Notes under the pieces: generated by a model
What the model saw: only the letters and a program-made list of their open reading frames with translations
Told to the model about the DNA's origin: nothing
The model's database searches: none
DNA from: Calliopum simillimum
Lineage: Eukaryota; Arthropoda; Insecta; Diptera; Lauxaniidae
Length of the DNA stretch: 64,000 nucleotides
Direction: 5' to 3'
NCBI GenBank assembly: GCA_951812925.1
Contig: OX638368.1
Coordinates: forward strand, 121,295,309-121,359,308
Shown here: positions 12,546 to 24,303 of the stretch, in pieces
Position numbering within the stretch: the first letter of the stretch is position 1
Layout: each line of letters begins with the position of its first letter
Translations under genes and position numbers: made by a program

Positions 12546-13700
12546 CAGTTTACCACGAATAATACGACTACTAATGTAAGGAAGATGTAAGATTAGTACG
12601 ACTACAAATAGAGAGTAGATTTAGAATCGGTATATTAGTTGGCCACAAATAGTACCACCACTAATGGAAGGACGATGTAGGATTAGTACGACCACTAATG
12701 GAGAGAAGATTTAGTACTAGGCTATAAGTTGGCCACGAATAGTACTACCACTAATGGAAAGATTAGTAGGATCACTAATGGAGAGAAGATTTAGTATTAG
12801 GCTATTAGTTGGCAACGAATAGTACGACCACTAATGGAAGGAAGATGTAGGATTAGTACGACCACTAATGGAGAGAAGGTTTAGTATTAGGCTATTAGTT
12901 GACAATGAATAGTACGACCACTAATGGAAGGAAGATGTAGGATTAGTACGATCTCTAATGAATAGTAGAGAAAGGATAAGGATATTAGTTGGCCACGAAT
13001 AATACGAACACTAATGGAAAGAAGATGAAGGATTAGTACGATCCCTAATGGAGAGTAGATTTAGGATCGGGTTATTAGTTGGCCTCGAATAGTACAACCA
13101 CTAATGGAAGGAAGATGTAGGAATAGTACGACCACTTAAGGAGAGAAGATTTAGTACTAAGCAATTAGTTGGCCACGAATAGTACGACCAATAATGGAAA
13201 GAAGATGTAGAATAAGTACGATCACTAATGAATAGTAGATAAAGGATAAGGATATTAGTTGGCCACGAATAGTACGAACACTAATGGAAAGAAGATGTAG
13301 GATTAGTACGATCCCTAATGGAGAGTAGATTTAGGATCGGGTTATTAGTTGGCCTCGAATAGTACGACCACTAATGGAAGGAAGATGTAGGAATAGTACG
13401 ACCACTAAAGGAGAGAAGATTTAGTATTAAGCTATTAGTTGGCCATGAATAGTACGACCACTAATGGAAAGAAGATGTAGAATAAGTACGATCACTAATG
13501 AATAGTAGATAAAGGATAAGAATATTAGTTGGCCACGAATAGTACGAACACTAATGGAAGGAAGATGTAGGATTAGTAAGATCACTAATGAATATTAGGT
13601 AAAGAATAAAGATATTGGTTGGCCACGAATAGAATGACCACTAATGTAAATAGGGGAGACAGCAAAGGTATTAATTGGCCACGAATGGCATGAACCCTAC
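12546..13700. repeat. Satellite, 90 bp monomers with 270 bp higher-order repeat
   Basis: Starts of TTAGTTGGCCACGAATAGTA are at 12805, 12895, 12985, 13075, 13165, 13255, 13345, 13435, 13525 and 13615, exactly 90 bp apart. Units before 12805 are slightly irregular. Units 270 bp apart (for example 12985 and 13255, 13075 and 13345, 13165 and 13435) share private variants such as GGCCTCG or AATAGTAGATAAAGG that neighbouring units lack. This is a three-monomer higher-order repeat. Each unit contains repeated CGACCACTAATGGA words. The array ends at the palindromic Tc1-like element. Confidence 0.9.
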
Positions 13701-13987
13701 ATACAGTGCTGTGCATAACATTTGCAACCAGAAACACTTGAAACTGAATCACCAATTTTCGGCCACTAAAACAGATGCAAATAAAATACTTGGTATGAGG
13801 TTTTATGTCATTTATATTGTTGTTTATAAAACAAAAATAAAAAGTCCATACATCACTTATACAAAACTAAAACTTAAGTGTAATATAAAAATGTGTTGGT
13901 ATTGGCTGTGCAAAACATTTGCAACTATTAATCTAAATTAAAAATTAATAACTAAAAATCAATATTTAATGGAATAACCCTTGATTT

Positions 13988-14520
13988 TTATAACAGCAGT
14001 GCATCTTTTTGGCATGGATGCGATAAAACTATTTTTAAATGAGTGCGGATTGTCCTGGTACCGTTTTTTAACTTCATTGAACAACTCATCCTGTTTTCTA
14101 AATTTTTGATTGCATAATAAGCAATGCATTTTCGTGACTTGACGATTTGATTGGGTTTAGATCTGGCGACTCCGCGGGGCATTGATAAACATCAATATTT
14201 TGCCGTTTTATCCAATCTTTTACTACTTTTCACGTGTGCTTAAGGTTGTTATTATGCGGGAATATCCATTTTAGTGTCATTTTCCAAGTTGCATATGGCT
14301 TTATAGTATTTTGTGGTATGTCTTTATAATCATTAGGCTTCATTATGTCTTCAACTCTTTGAATTGGACCGATTCCTTGCGCAGAGATGCATCCCCACAC
14401 CATGATTCTACAACCTCTATGATAGACAGTTCCCATTGTATATTTCGGGCTTAGCCATTCTCTCCTTGGTCTTCTCACAAGACTTTTACCATCTTTTCTG
14501 ACGAGTCCAAGTTTAATTTG
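13988..14520 (-). pseudogene. Tc1-like transposase C-terminal fragment, left arm
   Basis: Minus-strand coding remnant in the left arm. It opens near the centre with KLGLVRKDGKSLVRRPRRE, corresponding to the Tc1 FNLFGSDG region that follows the first catalytic Asp. It runs through VWGCISAQGIGP and LKWIFPHNNNLKHT, where the usual QDND of the second catalytic Asp reads HNNN. A stop follows, and a shifted frame continues to the end of the transposase. Loss of the second catalytic Asp and the stop show it is inactive. Confidence 0.75.
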
Positions 14521-15035
14521 TGCGGATCGAGTGATAACAGGCTTATGAGAAGACCAAGGAGAGAAAGGCTAAGCCCGAAATATACAATAGGAACTGTCTA
14601 TCATAGAGGTTGTAGAATCATGGTGTGGGGATGTATCTCTGCGCAAGGAATCGGTCCAATTCAAAGAGTTGAAGACATAATGAAGCCTAATGATTATAAA
14701 GACATACCACAAAATACTATAAAGCCATATGCAACTTGGAAAATGACACTAAAATGGATATTCCCGCATAATAACAACCTTAAGCACACGTGAAAAGTAG
14801 TAAAAGATTGGATAAAACGGCAAAATATTGATGTTTATCAATGCCCCGCGGAGTCGCCAGATCTAAACCCAATCAAATCGTCAAGTCACGAAAATGCATT
14901 GCTTATTATGCAATCAAAAATTTAGAAAACAGGATGAGTTGTTTAATGAAGTTAAAAAACGGTACCAGGACAATCCGCACTCATTTAAAAATAGTTTTAT
15001 CGCATCCATGCCAAAAAGATGCGCTGCTGTTATAA
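14510..15035 (+). pseudogene. Tc1-like transposase C-terminal fragment, right arm
   Basis: Plus-strand mirror of the left-arm fragment. It opens with KFNLCGSSDNRLMRRPRRE and is nearly identical from there on, including the HNNN replacement and the stop after LKHT. Past the stop it reads KVVKDWIKRQNIDVYQCPAE then SPDLNPI, the region of the third catalytic residue. The expected Glu after NPI is not conserved (SSSHENA). It is a dead copy. Confidence 0.75.
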
Positions 15036-15321
15036 AAATCAAGGGTTATTCCATTAAATATTGATTTTTAGTTATTAATTTTTAATTTAGATTAATAGTT
15101 GCAAATGTTTTGCACAGCCAATACCGACACATTTTTATATTACACTTAAGTTTTAGTTTTGTATAAGTGATGTATGGACTTTTTATTTTTGTTTTATAAA
15201 CAACAATATAAATGACATAAAACCTCATACCAAGTATTTTATTTGCATCTGTTTTAGTGGCCGAAAATTGGTGATACAGTTTCAAGTGTTTTTGGTTGCA
15301 AATGTTATGCACAGCACTGTA

Positions 15322-17928
15322 TATTCTAATACTTCTTATTTTACTCATGATAAGTAAGTTAATTATTTTTTTCTAACACTGGGTTACTTTAAAGTTATTT
15401 ATTTTTAACAATTTTGACTCCGAACTGACGCGAAAAATTATTTTTCCACAAATGCTTAAATTTGTGTGTATTCGATGACGGGTCGTTTTGTCAAAAGTTT
15501 TTTTTTTAATTTTATACAATTTTGGTATAAAATTTATAGTTGATAACAATTTTGGTTTAGTAATTATACAATTTTGGTATGAAGATTGTAATTTATAAGA
15601 ATTTTGGGCTCATAATAACTTTATAAAAAAAAAATGGTATAAATTATATAAAAAAAGTTTATAAAAACAAATAGTAAAAATAAGTTTATACTTTATCTCC
15701 AAACTTTTTGCTGTTTGCTTATCTTATATTTATTCACGTCGTTGATTTTGGATATTTGTTTTGATTCTCTAAAACGACGGATGTTATGATACTGCCCAAA
15801 TAAATGATATTTTTCATATCTTCAACACGTGGAATAGAGTATTTTGATACTTCCATTGACAATGCTTGAACAACTTGGGCTTGATGGTGAAAAGATGTTG
15901 TATATTCAACGACAAGATTTGTGTTGTCATGTTCTCTGCTGAGAATATTGTGCAAACAACTCAAAACGACATGGGCTCAGAAAGAACGGAAAGCTTATCT
16001 CTAGATAATAAGTACTTAAAATCTGGAATCTTGAGTAAAACATTTCGGCTGGTTCTGTAATCAATGAAGATTAAGTGCAGCGAAACAACCACTCATTTAT
16101 CCGTTTCCCTTCAATATAGAAAGAATATTCATGTATTCTTTTGCTGCTTTTGGCTTCAACTTCCTGTACACTCTATTAAGAAAAATTTTCGTCAGTCATA
16201 AATAATAAATAGGAAATCAATTTGAATGTCTGCTGTTATTTAAAAAAAAATTCATTTCCTCCATATCAGCCAATTCAGAAAAAAAACCTTTCCAACTGGG
16301 ATTACCACAAACATGTCGTGCGGTTAATAGGCTATCTGCCCATAGTCGAAAGTGTCAACAAATGTAAGTAGGTAGATGTCATCCGTGTGTTCGAATGCTC
16401 GCACTTATGTATGTCAATAGGACAGCAGGTTTAATCTGATGATTTATTGTGTCTACCGTATAATAGTTCGATATAATTAAATGTATTTTTCTGACATTTC
16501 ATTTTATTGGACTTATAAGTGGAAATGTATTTTTGTATCACTCGTAAAGTGTCAGTCGGTGACACTTAAATGTTTGTTGACACTGCAATATCGAGTTCAT
16601 TATTAACAACTTAAACAAACAATATGTCGAATTAATTCCCAATATATTGGCGGTAAAGTATTTTATTAACCTATTTTGGTAAAAAAGGTTGAGGTTTTTT
16701 CGGAATAATAAAGTACTTTACATTAAAAAAAAACGTATTCATTGTTACTTTAACACTTGACATTTTTGCTATTAAGAAAATACTTATTTATAATGGAAAT
16801 TCAAGTCACTTAAGTCTTTTTTTGGAGGAACAAAACTGACTAAACAAATACGGCCCCGCATAATATCGCATTTTCATTATGAACATACCCGCAAGCAAAA
16901 TTACAAATCCCAAGCAAAAATTCAAACCCTTTCATAAAATGCTCAATTCAAATGCTAACGATACAAATTGCAACATAACCACGATTCGCTGCCAAAATAC
17001 AAATTGCCACATTTGTTGATACAAATACAGGACCTACAGAATGCTACGCTGTGAAACGCATTTCATATTGAGGCAAACTAAGTCCGGGTATCATTTTAAT
17101 CCGCATTAATTGTGTCAAAATTAGTTGCAGATTTTCACTTTACATGCAAATTACAAATTTACAAGCGACACACACAGGGTGTGGAAGCACAACATAAATG
17201 TGGACAGACTGCAGTATGCCAGAAGTATTTGAAACAGTTTTGATACAGTCAAGTTTATACAAATGTTAAAAATTTTTATCACGTGATATTCATGCTGTCG
17301 ATGTGCGTGACTTACCCACATTCTGGTGGGAACGAAAACAAAGTTTAGTAGTTTAGAGAAGGGTTTGCTTCTGGCAGTTTACAAGCAGTTTTCTGACATT
17401 TTTTCGCAGAAATGCATTTCCTTGAACTACCCCATATCCCAATTATGCGAAACTATATGTCCAAAATTGAACCGTAATAATAGTATTAACCAGTGAGCAA
17501 AAACGTTATATAACTTTAAGCAAATCTGCTATAAAAGCTTTCGAAGGCTCGAAGGAAAGCCAATGAACTCTATTTGGCTTATGTCTCTTTAGATATCTTC
17601 TTTAACTTTCTAGATGTTCATCTCTTATGAATTCATTGAAGACATTTGTATATCCCTATATCAAACCATATATGTTATAAAATTTGCTTAGCATATAAAA
17701 ATCTGAAATTTCTAACTGCACTTCAATGTACCTACATACATTTTATGCAAAATAACATAAAGTCCCATTGTATATTGGAATCATTTGATATTTTTGCACT
17801 AATTGTTATTGCCGCTACTTCAAATAACTGCTGGCAACATTTCCTGTTATTGTTGTTGCTGTTGTTATTGTTGTTGCCATTGTTGGCTCGATGTATTTAT
17901 TTACTTTGGTCCAAGTGCCACTTTCATA
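15322..17928. other. Intergenic sequence, nothing firmly recognised
   Basis: No known gene is visible. A minus-strand stretch around 15735-16200 stays fairly open in one frame with occasional stops and could be a decayed gene, but no domain is recognisable. A degenerate TTG-rich microsatellite encoding poly-Leu lies at 17843-17885. Confidence 0.4.
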
Positions 17929-18262
17929 TAAATTATTAAAATGATTCTGCCAAAAATTTAGCTCTCGAATTAAATTTTTAACGTGAGCGGTATGTTACGC
18001 GTTCGAGTTCCTTCTAATTGGATTTACAAAATCCATTCGGTGGTTAAATAATTGAGTAGCTGCCACTGTGGTTTTGTTTGAATACGGGTCTGTGTTTAAA
18101 TTTTCAATATGAATATGTAGCATTTGTTATGGCCAGACACATACCCCGTATATTTGTAAATATGTTGTTTCTGTTAACTGATTTATTGTTTCGAAAATGG
18201 TATTTGGGATCTTAAACAAATCGAGAGCGCTAAATTTTTGGCAGAATCATTTTAATAATTTA
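17929..18262. mobile_element. Short inverted-repeat element (MITE-like, about 334 bp)
   Basis: The left end TAAATTATTAAAATGATTCT, continuing into GCCAAAAATTTAGC, is matched by its reverse complement ending at 18262, giving arms of about 34 bp. The interior has no coding frame. The superfamily is uncertain because a target duplication cannot be told apart from the AT-rich ends. Confidence 0.7.
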
Positions 18263-18383
18263 CTATATATGTATATTCAATTTAATTGTTTTGGTGATAA
18301 TTCGCATTATAAATCACATATTGTATAAAGTTCAATACATTGGGAGCTTTTGAAAGAATTATGATAGAAACCTATTTATGTAC

Positions 18384-18645
18384 ACTAAGGTGATTTAAAA
18401 AGTGAAAGCTGCTCGGAATTGCACTCCCAGGGTACAAAAAGTTTTTCCTTGATATAAATAAAGACCATGTAAAATTTGGTTCATCACAGAGAGATTTTGA
18501 GCCGCTGTATTCGCATCTGCAATTTATTTCGTCGTAAGTTCGGTTGTTTTGAGTTTGTTGTTCATCCAGGGTGGAAAATTAAGATACAAACTTAAATGGC
18601 CAATATCTAAAATAACTGCAAAATTTTGGGAGTGCAGTTCCAAGA
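18384..18645. repeat. Decayed copy of the GGAATTGCRCTCCCA inverted-repeat family
   Basis: It contains GGAATTGCACTCCCAGGGTA, followed by words (GACCATGTAAAATTTGG) shared with copies at 32251-32742 and 40483-40866. It ends with the inverted word GGGAGTGCAGTTCCAA. Copies are too diverged to define exact ends here. Confidence 0.6.
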
Positions 18646-19077
18646 AAGTAAATTTGTTATTTTTTTTTTTTTTTAACATTACACCTACCTAATATACATA
18701 CGATTAAAAGATAAATCTGTTAAAGAAATAAATCTTGAATTTTCTGATAACGAACTTTAAAAAACTAATTCAATAAAATGTTTTAAAAATATTAAATCAG
18801 TCATCCTTACCATCTGGAACCCGGTCAAAAAATACTTACTTAGTGAATTCTGTATAGTTTTATTATCAAATTGTTTATTCAAAATGGAAAAATAAAACAA
18901 ACATAAGAAAACCTTCAATCTTTCATTTCAATTGAAATAAGCTCAAATTTACATTTTTTTAGCATGGCTAGGTTAAAATTGTATTAAACTTTGAATAAGA
19001 GGCGGATATGAAGCCGAATGTAAGTACATTGTATAACTTTTTGTGAGATAACTTATGTTGTGATTACTTTTTTAAGG
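18646..19077. other. Intergenic sequence, start of a degenerate minisatellite
   Basis: Nothing is recognised up to about 19030. There the word TTTTTGTGAGATAACTT appears, which recurs on the far side of the 19080-19936 element and at 20385-20560. Confidence 0.4.
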
Positions 19078-19079
19078 TA

Positions 19080-19936
19080 GGGGAGAATGGGGAATTGTGC
19101 GACAGGTTTGGTTTCAGAGAAAAAAAAACTATAATTTTTTTTTAGCATCTCAGTATATGGAATCTTTAGTATGCATCAAAACACAACTTCTGGCTAAAGG
19201 GTTCGGTTGAAATTTCAAAAAATCTAAAAGTTATGCTCGTAAGCGCAAAAGACGCGTTTTTGGGGAGTTGTGTAACACGGAGGGAGTTGTGCAACACAGC
19301 TTTAAATTAAAGAAAATTACATATTTTCATGAGTATTTTTTATGTAATTTATTTGTGAACAATGGTAAAGTTGAAAATCATATTGAATATCAAAAAAAAA
19401 AAAAAAAAAAGTCCAATCAATCCACTTCCCAGAGAATAAAGGTGTATGTATTGCACTTCTTCAGATTCAGACTTGGGATTATTTTCGCTACCTGCAGAAC
19501 GAGCACTGCAACGGCACTCCGCTGGTGATGATTTGACGGCCTTTTTCTTATTTTGTTGCGCAACTCCCCACTTTCTACATATTCAAAATGGCCACCATGG
19601 CATCGATACATCAAATGTTTATGCATCATTACTTTCATGAGTTGAAAAGATATTCACAAAGGAATGTTTTGTATATACTGATCTTTATGATCAGCTTCAA
19701 CAAGTGACTGAAAACACCAAAAACACAAGAGGCCAAAGAAACTTTCCGACAAATTTTTCAACGCACAATGAAGAGCGACACGAAGAATATGTATTGAAGT
19801 GATGAGTGCTGGTATAAAAGTTAGATCGTAGCGAGACAAACAATTGACAGTAGTTGGACACATGACAACTACTGTCATTTGACACTCATCGACGTGTTGC
19901 ACAACGCCCTCTGTTGCAAAACTCCCCAATCTCCCC
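19080..19936. mobile_element. pogo-like element (non-autonomous) with TA duplication
   Basis: The ends are GGGGAGAATGGGGAATTGTG and its inverted form, flanked by TA (19078-19079 and 19937-19938). The terminal motif GGGAGTTGTGYAACAC is repeated inside the element near 19262-19300, 19555-19573 and 19893-19910. A minus-strand frame near 19440-19570 encodes a basic then acidic stretch (NKIRKRP, then KSESEE) like the tail of pogo transposases, but no catalytic domain remains. Ends and layout parallel the elements at 43101 and 44385. Confidence 0.7.
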
Positions 19937-19939
19937 TAC

Positions 19940-20565
19940 ATTTTTCTAAGATTACTTTTCGGTAGATAAGTTTTTTAAGAAAACTTTTAGTGAGATAAGT
20001 TAGGTAAGGATGCAGTGGTGGCTTAAAAAACTATCCTAGAATCCTGAGTAGCACTATTAGTTCCATTTAAAAACGATATAATGACCTGTATGGCTGGTAG
20101 AAGAGTTTGTCAGGGACTGGAATAATTATTTTTTGAAACAAACTGTAAAGAATATTTATATCTAGTTTTTTCTATTGATGTAGTTCAGCAGGGAGCCAAT
20201 ATCAACATCGCCACATTCGCTCAGGTCATTGAAAAAATGTTTTCCTTGAGCCCTAAGCCTGACGCTATATAGAGCAGGGCTGTTGCAGAGAAAGTGTTCT
20301 AGAGATGCCTTCTCTTTATCATTCATTCAACTACTACAGATGATATCAAAGGGAATGTCCAGTCATCCGGCATTCTTGCCATTGGCTTTTGTAAGATATC
20401 CTTTTGTGAGATAAAGATTTCTGGTAGATAACTTTTTGTGAGATTAAAATTTTCGGGAGATAACTTTTTGTGAAATGAATTTTGTAAGATAATTTTTTGT
20501 GAGAAAACTTTTGTATATTAATTTCAACTGAGATAACTTTTGCAAGATAAATTTGAGAGACAGCT
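19940..20565. repeat. Degenerate minisatellite with core TTTTGTGAGATAACTTTTG
   Basis: Variants of GAGATAACTTTTTGTGA recur every 20-30 bp at 19955-20010 and 20385-20560. A non-repetitive segment lies between them. The pogo-like element at 19080 splits this array, because the same word also occurs just left of it at 19035. Confidence 0.6.
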
Positions 20566-22728
20566 TCATATAAGAAGTACAAATTTTGAGTCGCTGCGAG
20601 GGAAAGGGTCTGTATAAGTGCCACAATGTTATTTCTTTCTCGGGTGGCACGATTTTAAAAAGATTTAAAGAGTTTTCGTTTCTCGACAAAAAAATCTGCC
20701 CTCTCAAGACACAAAATTTTGTAAATTTTGACCTGAAATCAAAAAATTTTGACCTGTTCTAAAATCATAAAAAATGTACAATTTTACAAATCAACAAATT
20801 CTACATTTTGAATGCAGCATTTTTTCGAAATAAACACGATTTGTTTTACAGGTCAGAATTTTTTTTTTTTGAAACGAACGGAAAAAATGCAACATTCAGA
20901 AAGAGAGCAGAAAAAATGCAGAATTGTTTTGAGAATAGATAACGCTATTAGTGTCTCAAGAATTATGGACGGGCCGCGCTACAGATTCTCTGGCTAAAGT
21001 CATCGGAAGTTTATAATAAAAAGAACATACACGTTATAAGCCTATATTACCTGCATATTTCTGGATAAATCTTTTTTAAGTTAAATAAATTTGTTTAGTA
21101 TTTTTGGATTCATCAGCTCTCTCGCTATCCAAAGTTTAGTTTTAGTTTTTTTTAGTTTTTTTTTTAACTGCTTCTGCAATTGGGTGACTGATATAGTATA
21201 AATATTCAATGAGAGCGTTATTTTAAAAATTTTTCATTTTTCCCAAAGCAACTGTTAAATGATCTAAAACTTTCTCATTTCAGTACATAAATGTTTTTAT
21301 AATTATATGTGAGGCTAAAAAATTTTTAACGCAACCCTACTTTTTGTAAAACATTTTTTATTATGTAAATTTTTCTTAACATAGTTATTTTCTCTGAAGT
21401 TAGCTTTTCTAAGATACTTCTTTTAGAATGACATTTTGTGCAATACCTTTGTGAACGACGCGATATGTATATTTCTGCATAGCTTTGTGAAATTTTCGAA
21501 AAAAATGGGTGGTTAGTACCTTCACTGATTACTGTCTTCTTGAAAAGGAAAGTGCGAGCATCTCCTTAGCCATTGTTTATGTTTTGATAGTTAGTTCACG
21601 GACCATCTAAGCAGTTTAGTCAGACCAACTTTAGCAACTTCCTCTTATTCTCAAAAAAGTCGACCAAAATTTGAGAGCAATAGAACTCTTCGTATTAAGC
21701 TTTGTCTATTGGGTGTCACAATTCAAAAACTTTGGGTCAAAGTGTCTTCATAAATCATTGTTTGCTAAAGAACCCGTCTAACCTTAACATAACCTTATAA
21801 TGAACCATGAAAATTTGCATAAAAATCAAATTGTGGACACATAATAATAATTTCATTCCTAACACATTGACCTTTAATGACCAAGTCCAAGAATGCAAAA
21901 GCAAAGCACTTAACTTTTATCAATCAAGGTCAAACTGCGCGAAAATTAAAAAGTTAAATGTCGCAAAACCTTTAAAGTTCAACGACAATTTGATAAGGAT
22001 TCATTGCTTTGGCGTGAAAAAAAGGATAATTGCTTTCAGAAAAAGGAATGAAAACAAAAGAAACCAAATCTATTCAAATCATTAGCGAATTAAATGGCCA
22101 TGGCAGTCATTGGTACAATGGATGTTACCGCAAGTTCAAAAGACTGCAAAAAATTAAAGGAAAATTTCTTTAAAATGTTGCCAAATCTTAATGTCTTTTC
22201 TTTTTAAATGAACCCAAAAATAAAATCAATATAATGAAAACAAGGAAAAAATAATAAAGCTTATGGGGATTTGGCGTAACAGAAACAAACAGACTGAAAT
22301 AAGCTGATTAAATTGCATGGTATAAAATGGACCATCAAATAATCTGCAGCTGTAAATATTTGGCAAAAGATATAAATCAGGAGACAGTAAAATGACGCAC
22401 TTAATGGTCAATGCTGTTTTTTTTTTTTTTTTTTTTTTTTTTGTAGTCGAATGTTTTATGGTTGCCAACACTCAATAATAAAAATGTGGACATTGAATTA
22501 AATAATAAAAATTAACAGTGATCCAAAGAATAAATCTTTTCGAAATGACATTTTATCCAAGCCTACACGGAGCAAAAAAAATAGTTCATACTACTTTATT
22601 TCCAGAAAAATTTTACTTGAATTACAAGTCATAAAGTGGCAATACCCCAAACAAAATAAATTTTACCTTACTGTTTAAGTAAATTCAGAATTTTCGGATA
22701 ACCATAATTGTTCTTGAAAAAATTTAAT
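20566..22728. other. Intergenic sequence, nothing recognised
   Basis: AT-rich sequence with a 24-base poly-T run near 22420 and short open frames lacking domain or splice support. Confidence 0.5.
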
Positions 22729-22774
22729 TGATATTTACCTGACTTTAAGTTAAAAAACAAAAAAAAAAAAAAAA

Positions 22775-23656
22775 ACTAGTAAGGGTGTAACCTTTGACCT
22801 GGCCAAACATCAAATACTCTACACTGCAGTTTTTTGAAAATTTTGCTTAAATGGGAGGTGCCACGCCTTCTTGTCCGAGTTCACCCAGTTTTTGCTCAGA
22901 GCTTGCATTAATAGTTTTTAGTGTCTGAGTGAAATTTGGTTGGACTATCTCAAAAAACGTTTTCAGTATGGCATTTTCAAGATTTTGCTTACATGGGAGG
23001 TACCACGCCCTCTTGTTCGAGCTTGTCTAGTTTCAGCTAAAAGTGTGCATTTATAGACCTTAGTATTTGGGTGAAATTTAGTTGAATTATCTCAATAAAC
23101 GCTTTCAGTATAGCGTTTTGAAGCTTTTTTTTATTTGGAAGGTGTCACGCCCTCTTGTCCGATTTCACCAAGTTTTAGTTGAGAGCTTGCATTTATAGTC
23201 CTTAGTATCTGATTAAAATTTAGTTCGATTATCTTAAAAAACGCTTTCAGTGTAGCATTTTAAAGCTCTTGCTTACATGGGAGGTGCTACGCCCACTTGT
23301 TCGAATTTGCGCAGTGTTTTTTCAGAGCTTGCGCTTACAATTCGTAGTATTTACTTGTATTTCGGTTGCATTGCAGTGAAAAATACTCCCAAAGTTGCGT
23401 TTTGAATATATATTTTGTATGGGCGGTAGGCGGGTCCGTTGATCATTTCCAGATCATGACGCAGACAGTGTACTAAATTTCATTGAATTATCTTGCTCAG
23501 TTTTCCTAGAAAATGTATTTCCACGCACACTCAGCCAGACAGACGGACATGGCAATATCGACTCAGGAGGTGACGCTGATCAAGAATATATATACTTTTC
23601 TATACCTGCCACGCCCCCTTCTCTGCGTTAGAAACGGAAGGACAAAGTGAATATAC
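22775..23656 (+). mobile_element. Helentron-like (DINE-1 type) element, copy A
   Basis: The copy starts ACTAGTAAGGGTGTAA, then CTCTACACTGCAG, then an array of about 141 bp units. Each unit has GGGAGGTGCCACGCC and a GTGTCTGAGTGAAATTTGG-like phrase. The right part holds CAGACAGACGGACATGGC and GATCAAGAATATATATACTT, words that I recall from the 3' region of Drosophila DINE-1/Helentron elements. It is truncated just before the terminal GGGTGTAGGGTATAA found in other copies. It has no coding capacity and sits in a poly-A stretch of a tRNA-like repeat. Confidence 0.8.
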
Positions 23657-23659
23657 AAC

Positions 23660-23830
23660 AAAAAACTAACTGACCTCTCTGGGACTCCAACCGGGATTCG
23701 TGCGTTTGATAGATAGAAAAATAAGAGTTATGTTTACTTACAATTACAAACTTTTAAGACCTCCTCACCAATGTCCTACATGATGAAGAGGTATAAGATT
23801 TGTATATTAAGCTGTCAGTTCAAACATTAA
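23660..23830 (-). repeat. tRNA-like (SINE-type) repeat unit 1
   Basis: On the minus strand a box-A-like word (TTGGTGAGGAGGTCTTAAAA) is followed about 60 bp later by a box-B-like word (GCACGAATCCCGG). Unit 2, about 260 bp to the right, has the same layout. Helentron copy A has inserted at its A-rich edge. Confidence 0.45.
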
Positions 23831-23874
23831 TATTTTTACTAGAAGTATAGAGTAAAAATGGTAATATATTTTTC

Positions 23875-24105
23875 CGATATTTACCTGATGTAAAGTTCAG
23901 ACAAAAAAAGAAACAAAAAAAAAGTTGACCACACTAAGATTTCAACTGGGGTTCGCCCGTGTGATACATAGAAATATATTATTTTTACTTACAATTACAA
24001 ACTTGTTAGACCGCTACACCACTGACCTATATGATGAAGAGGCATAAAACTTGTATATTAAGCTGTCTGTCTAATGATTTTTACTAGAATAATAAAGTAA
24101 AAATG
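23875..24105 (-). repeat. tRNA-like (SINE-type) repeat unit 2
   Basis: On the minus strand the sequence reads GTCAGTGGTGTAGCGGTCTA, CAAGTTTGTAATTG, then GGGCGAACCCCAG. These are in the order and spacing of a tRNA D arm, anticodon arm and T arm with pol III A and B boxes. It is in tandem with unit 1. Partial relatives occur at 51490-51557 and 52935-53025. Confidence 0.5.
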
Positions 24106-24303
24106 GCGGAAAGCATAATTTACTCTACGTTTAAGAAAATATCGACAACTTCAAGTATATATGACTTTAATATTTCACTATATTTTGTTTGTAAATACAT
24201 ATTACATTACAAACTATCGAATAGTATATTCGTATGTTTATTTATGTTTGACATTTTATGTTATCTAGAATCACTCAGTGGTCAAAATTCGAGCACAAAT
24301 GTA

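Larger units (their letters stand above)
13704..15319. mobile_element. Palindromic Tc1-like element (two head-to-head 3' halves)
   Basis: The left arm (13704-14478) and right arm (14547-15319) are near-identical inverted copies around a 68 bp centre. Both outer ends carry CAGTGCTGTGCATAACATTT, flanked by TA (13702-13703 and 15320-15321), the Tc1 target duplication. Each arm encodes, reading outward, the C-terminal part of a Tc1 transposase. Shared landmarks are RRPRRE, GCRIMVWGCISAQGIGPIQR, a ProAsp-rich SPDLNPI motif and an ending that resembles MPKRCAAVIKIKGY. The N-terminal DNA-binding half is absent from both arms. A stop after LKHT and frameshifts make each half a pseudogene. Because both ends are the same 3' terminus with one TA duplication, the unit appears to have inserted as a palindrome. 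Confidence 0.85.

Noticed and set aside
12546..13700. CRISPR-like regular repeats
   Set aside because: The 90 bp period has no unique spacers; repeat follows repeat directly, and the sequence is eukaryotic. It is a satellite.
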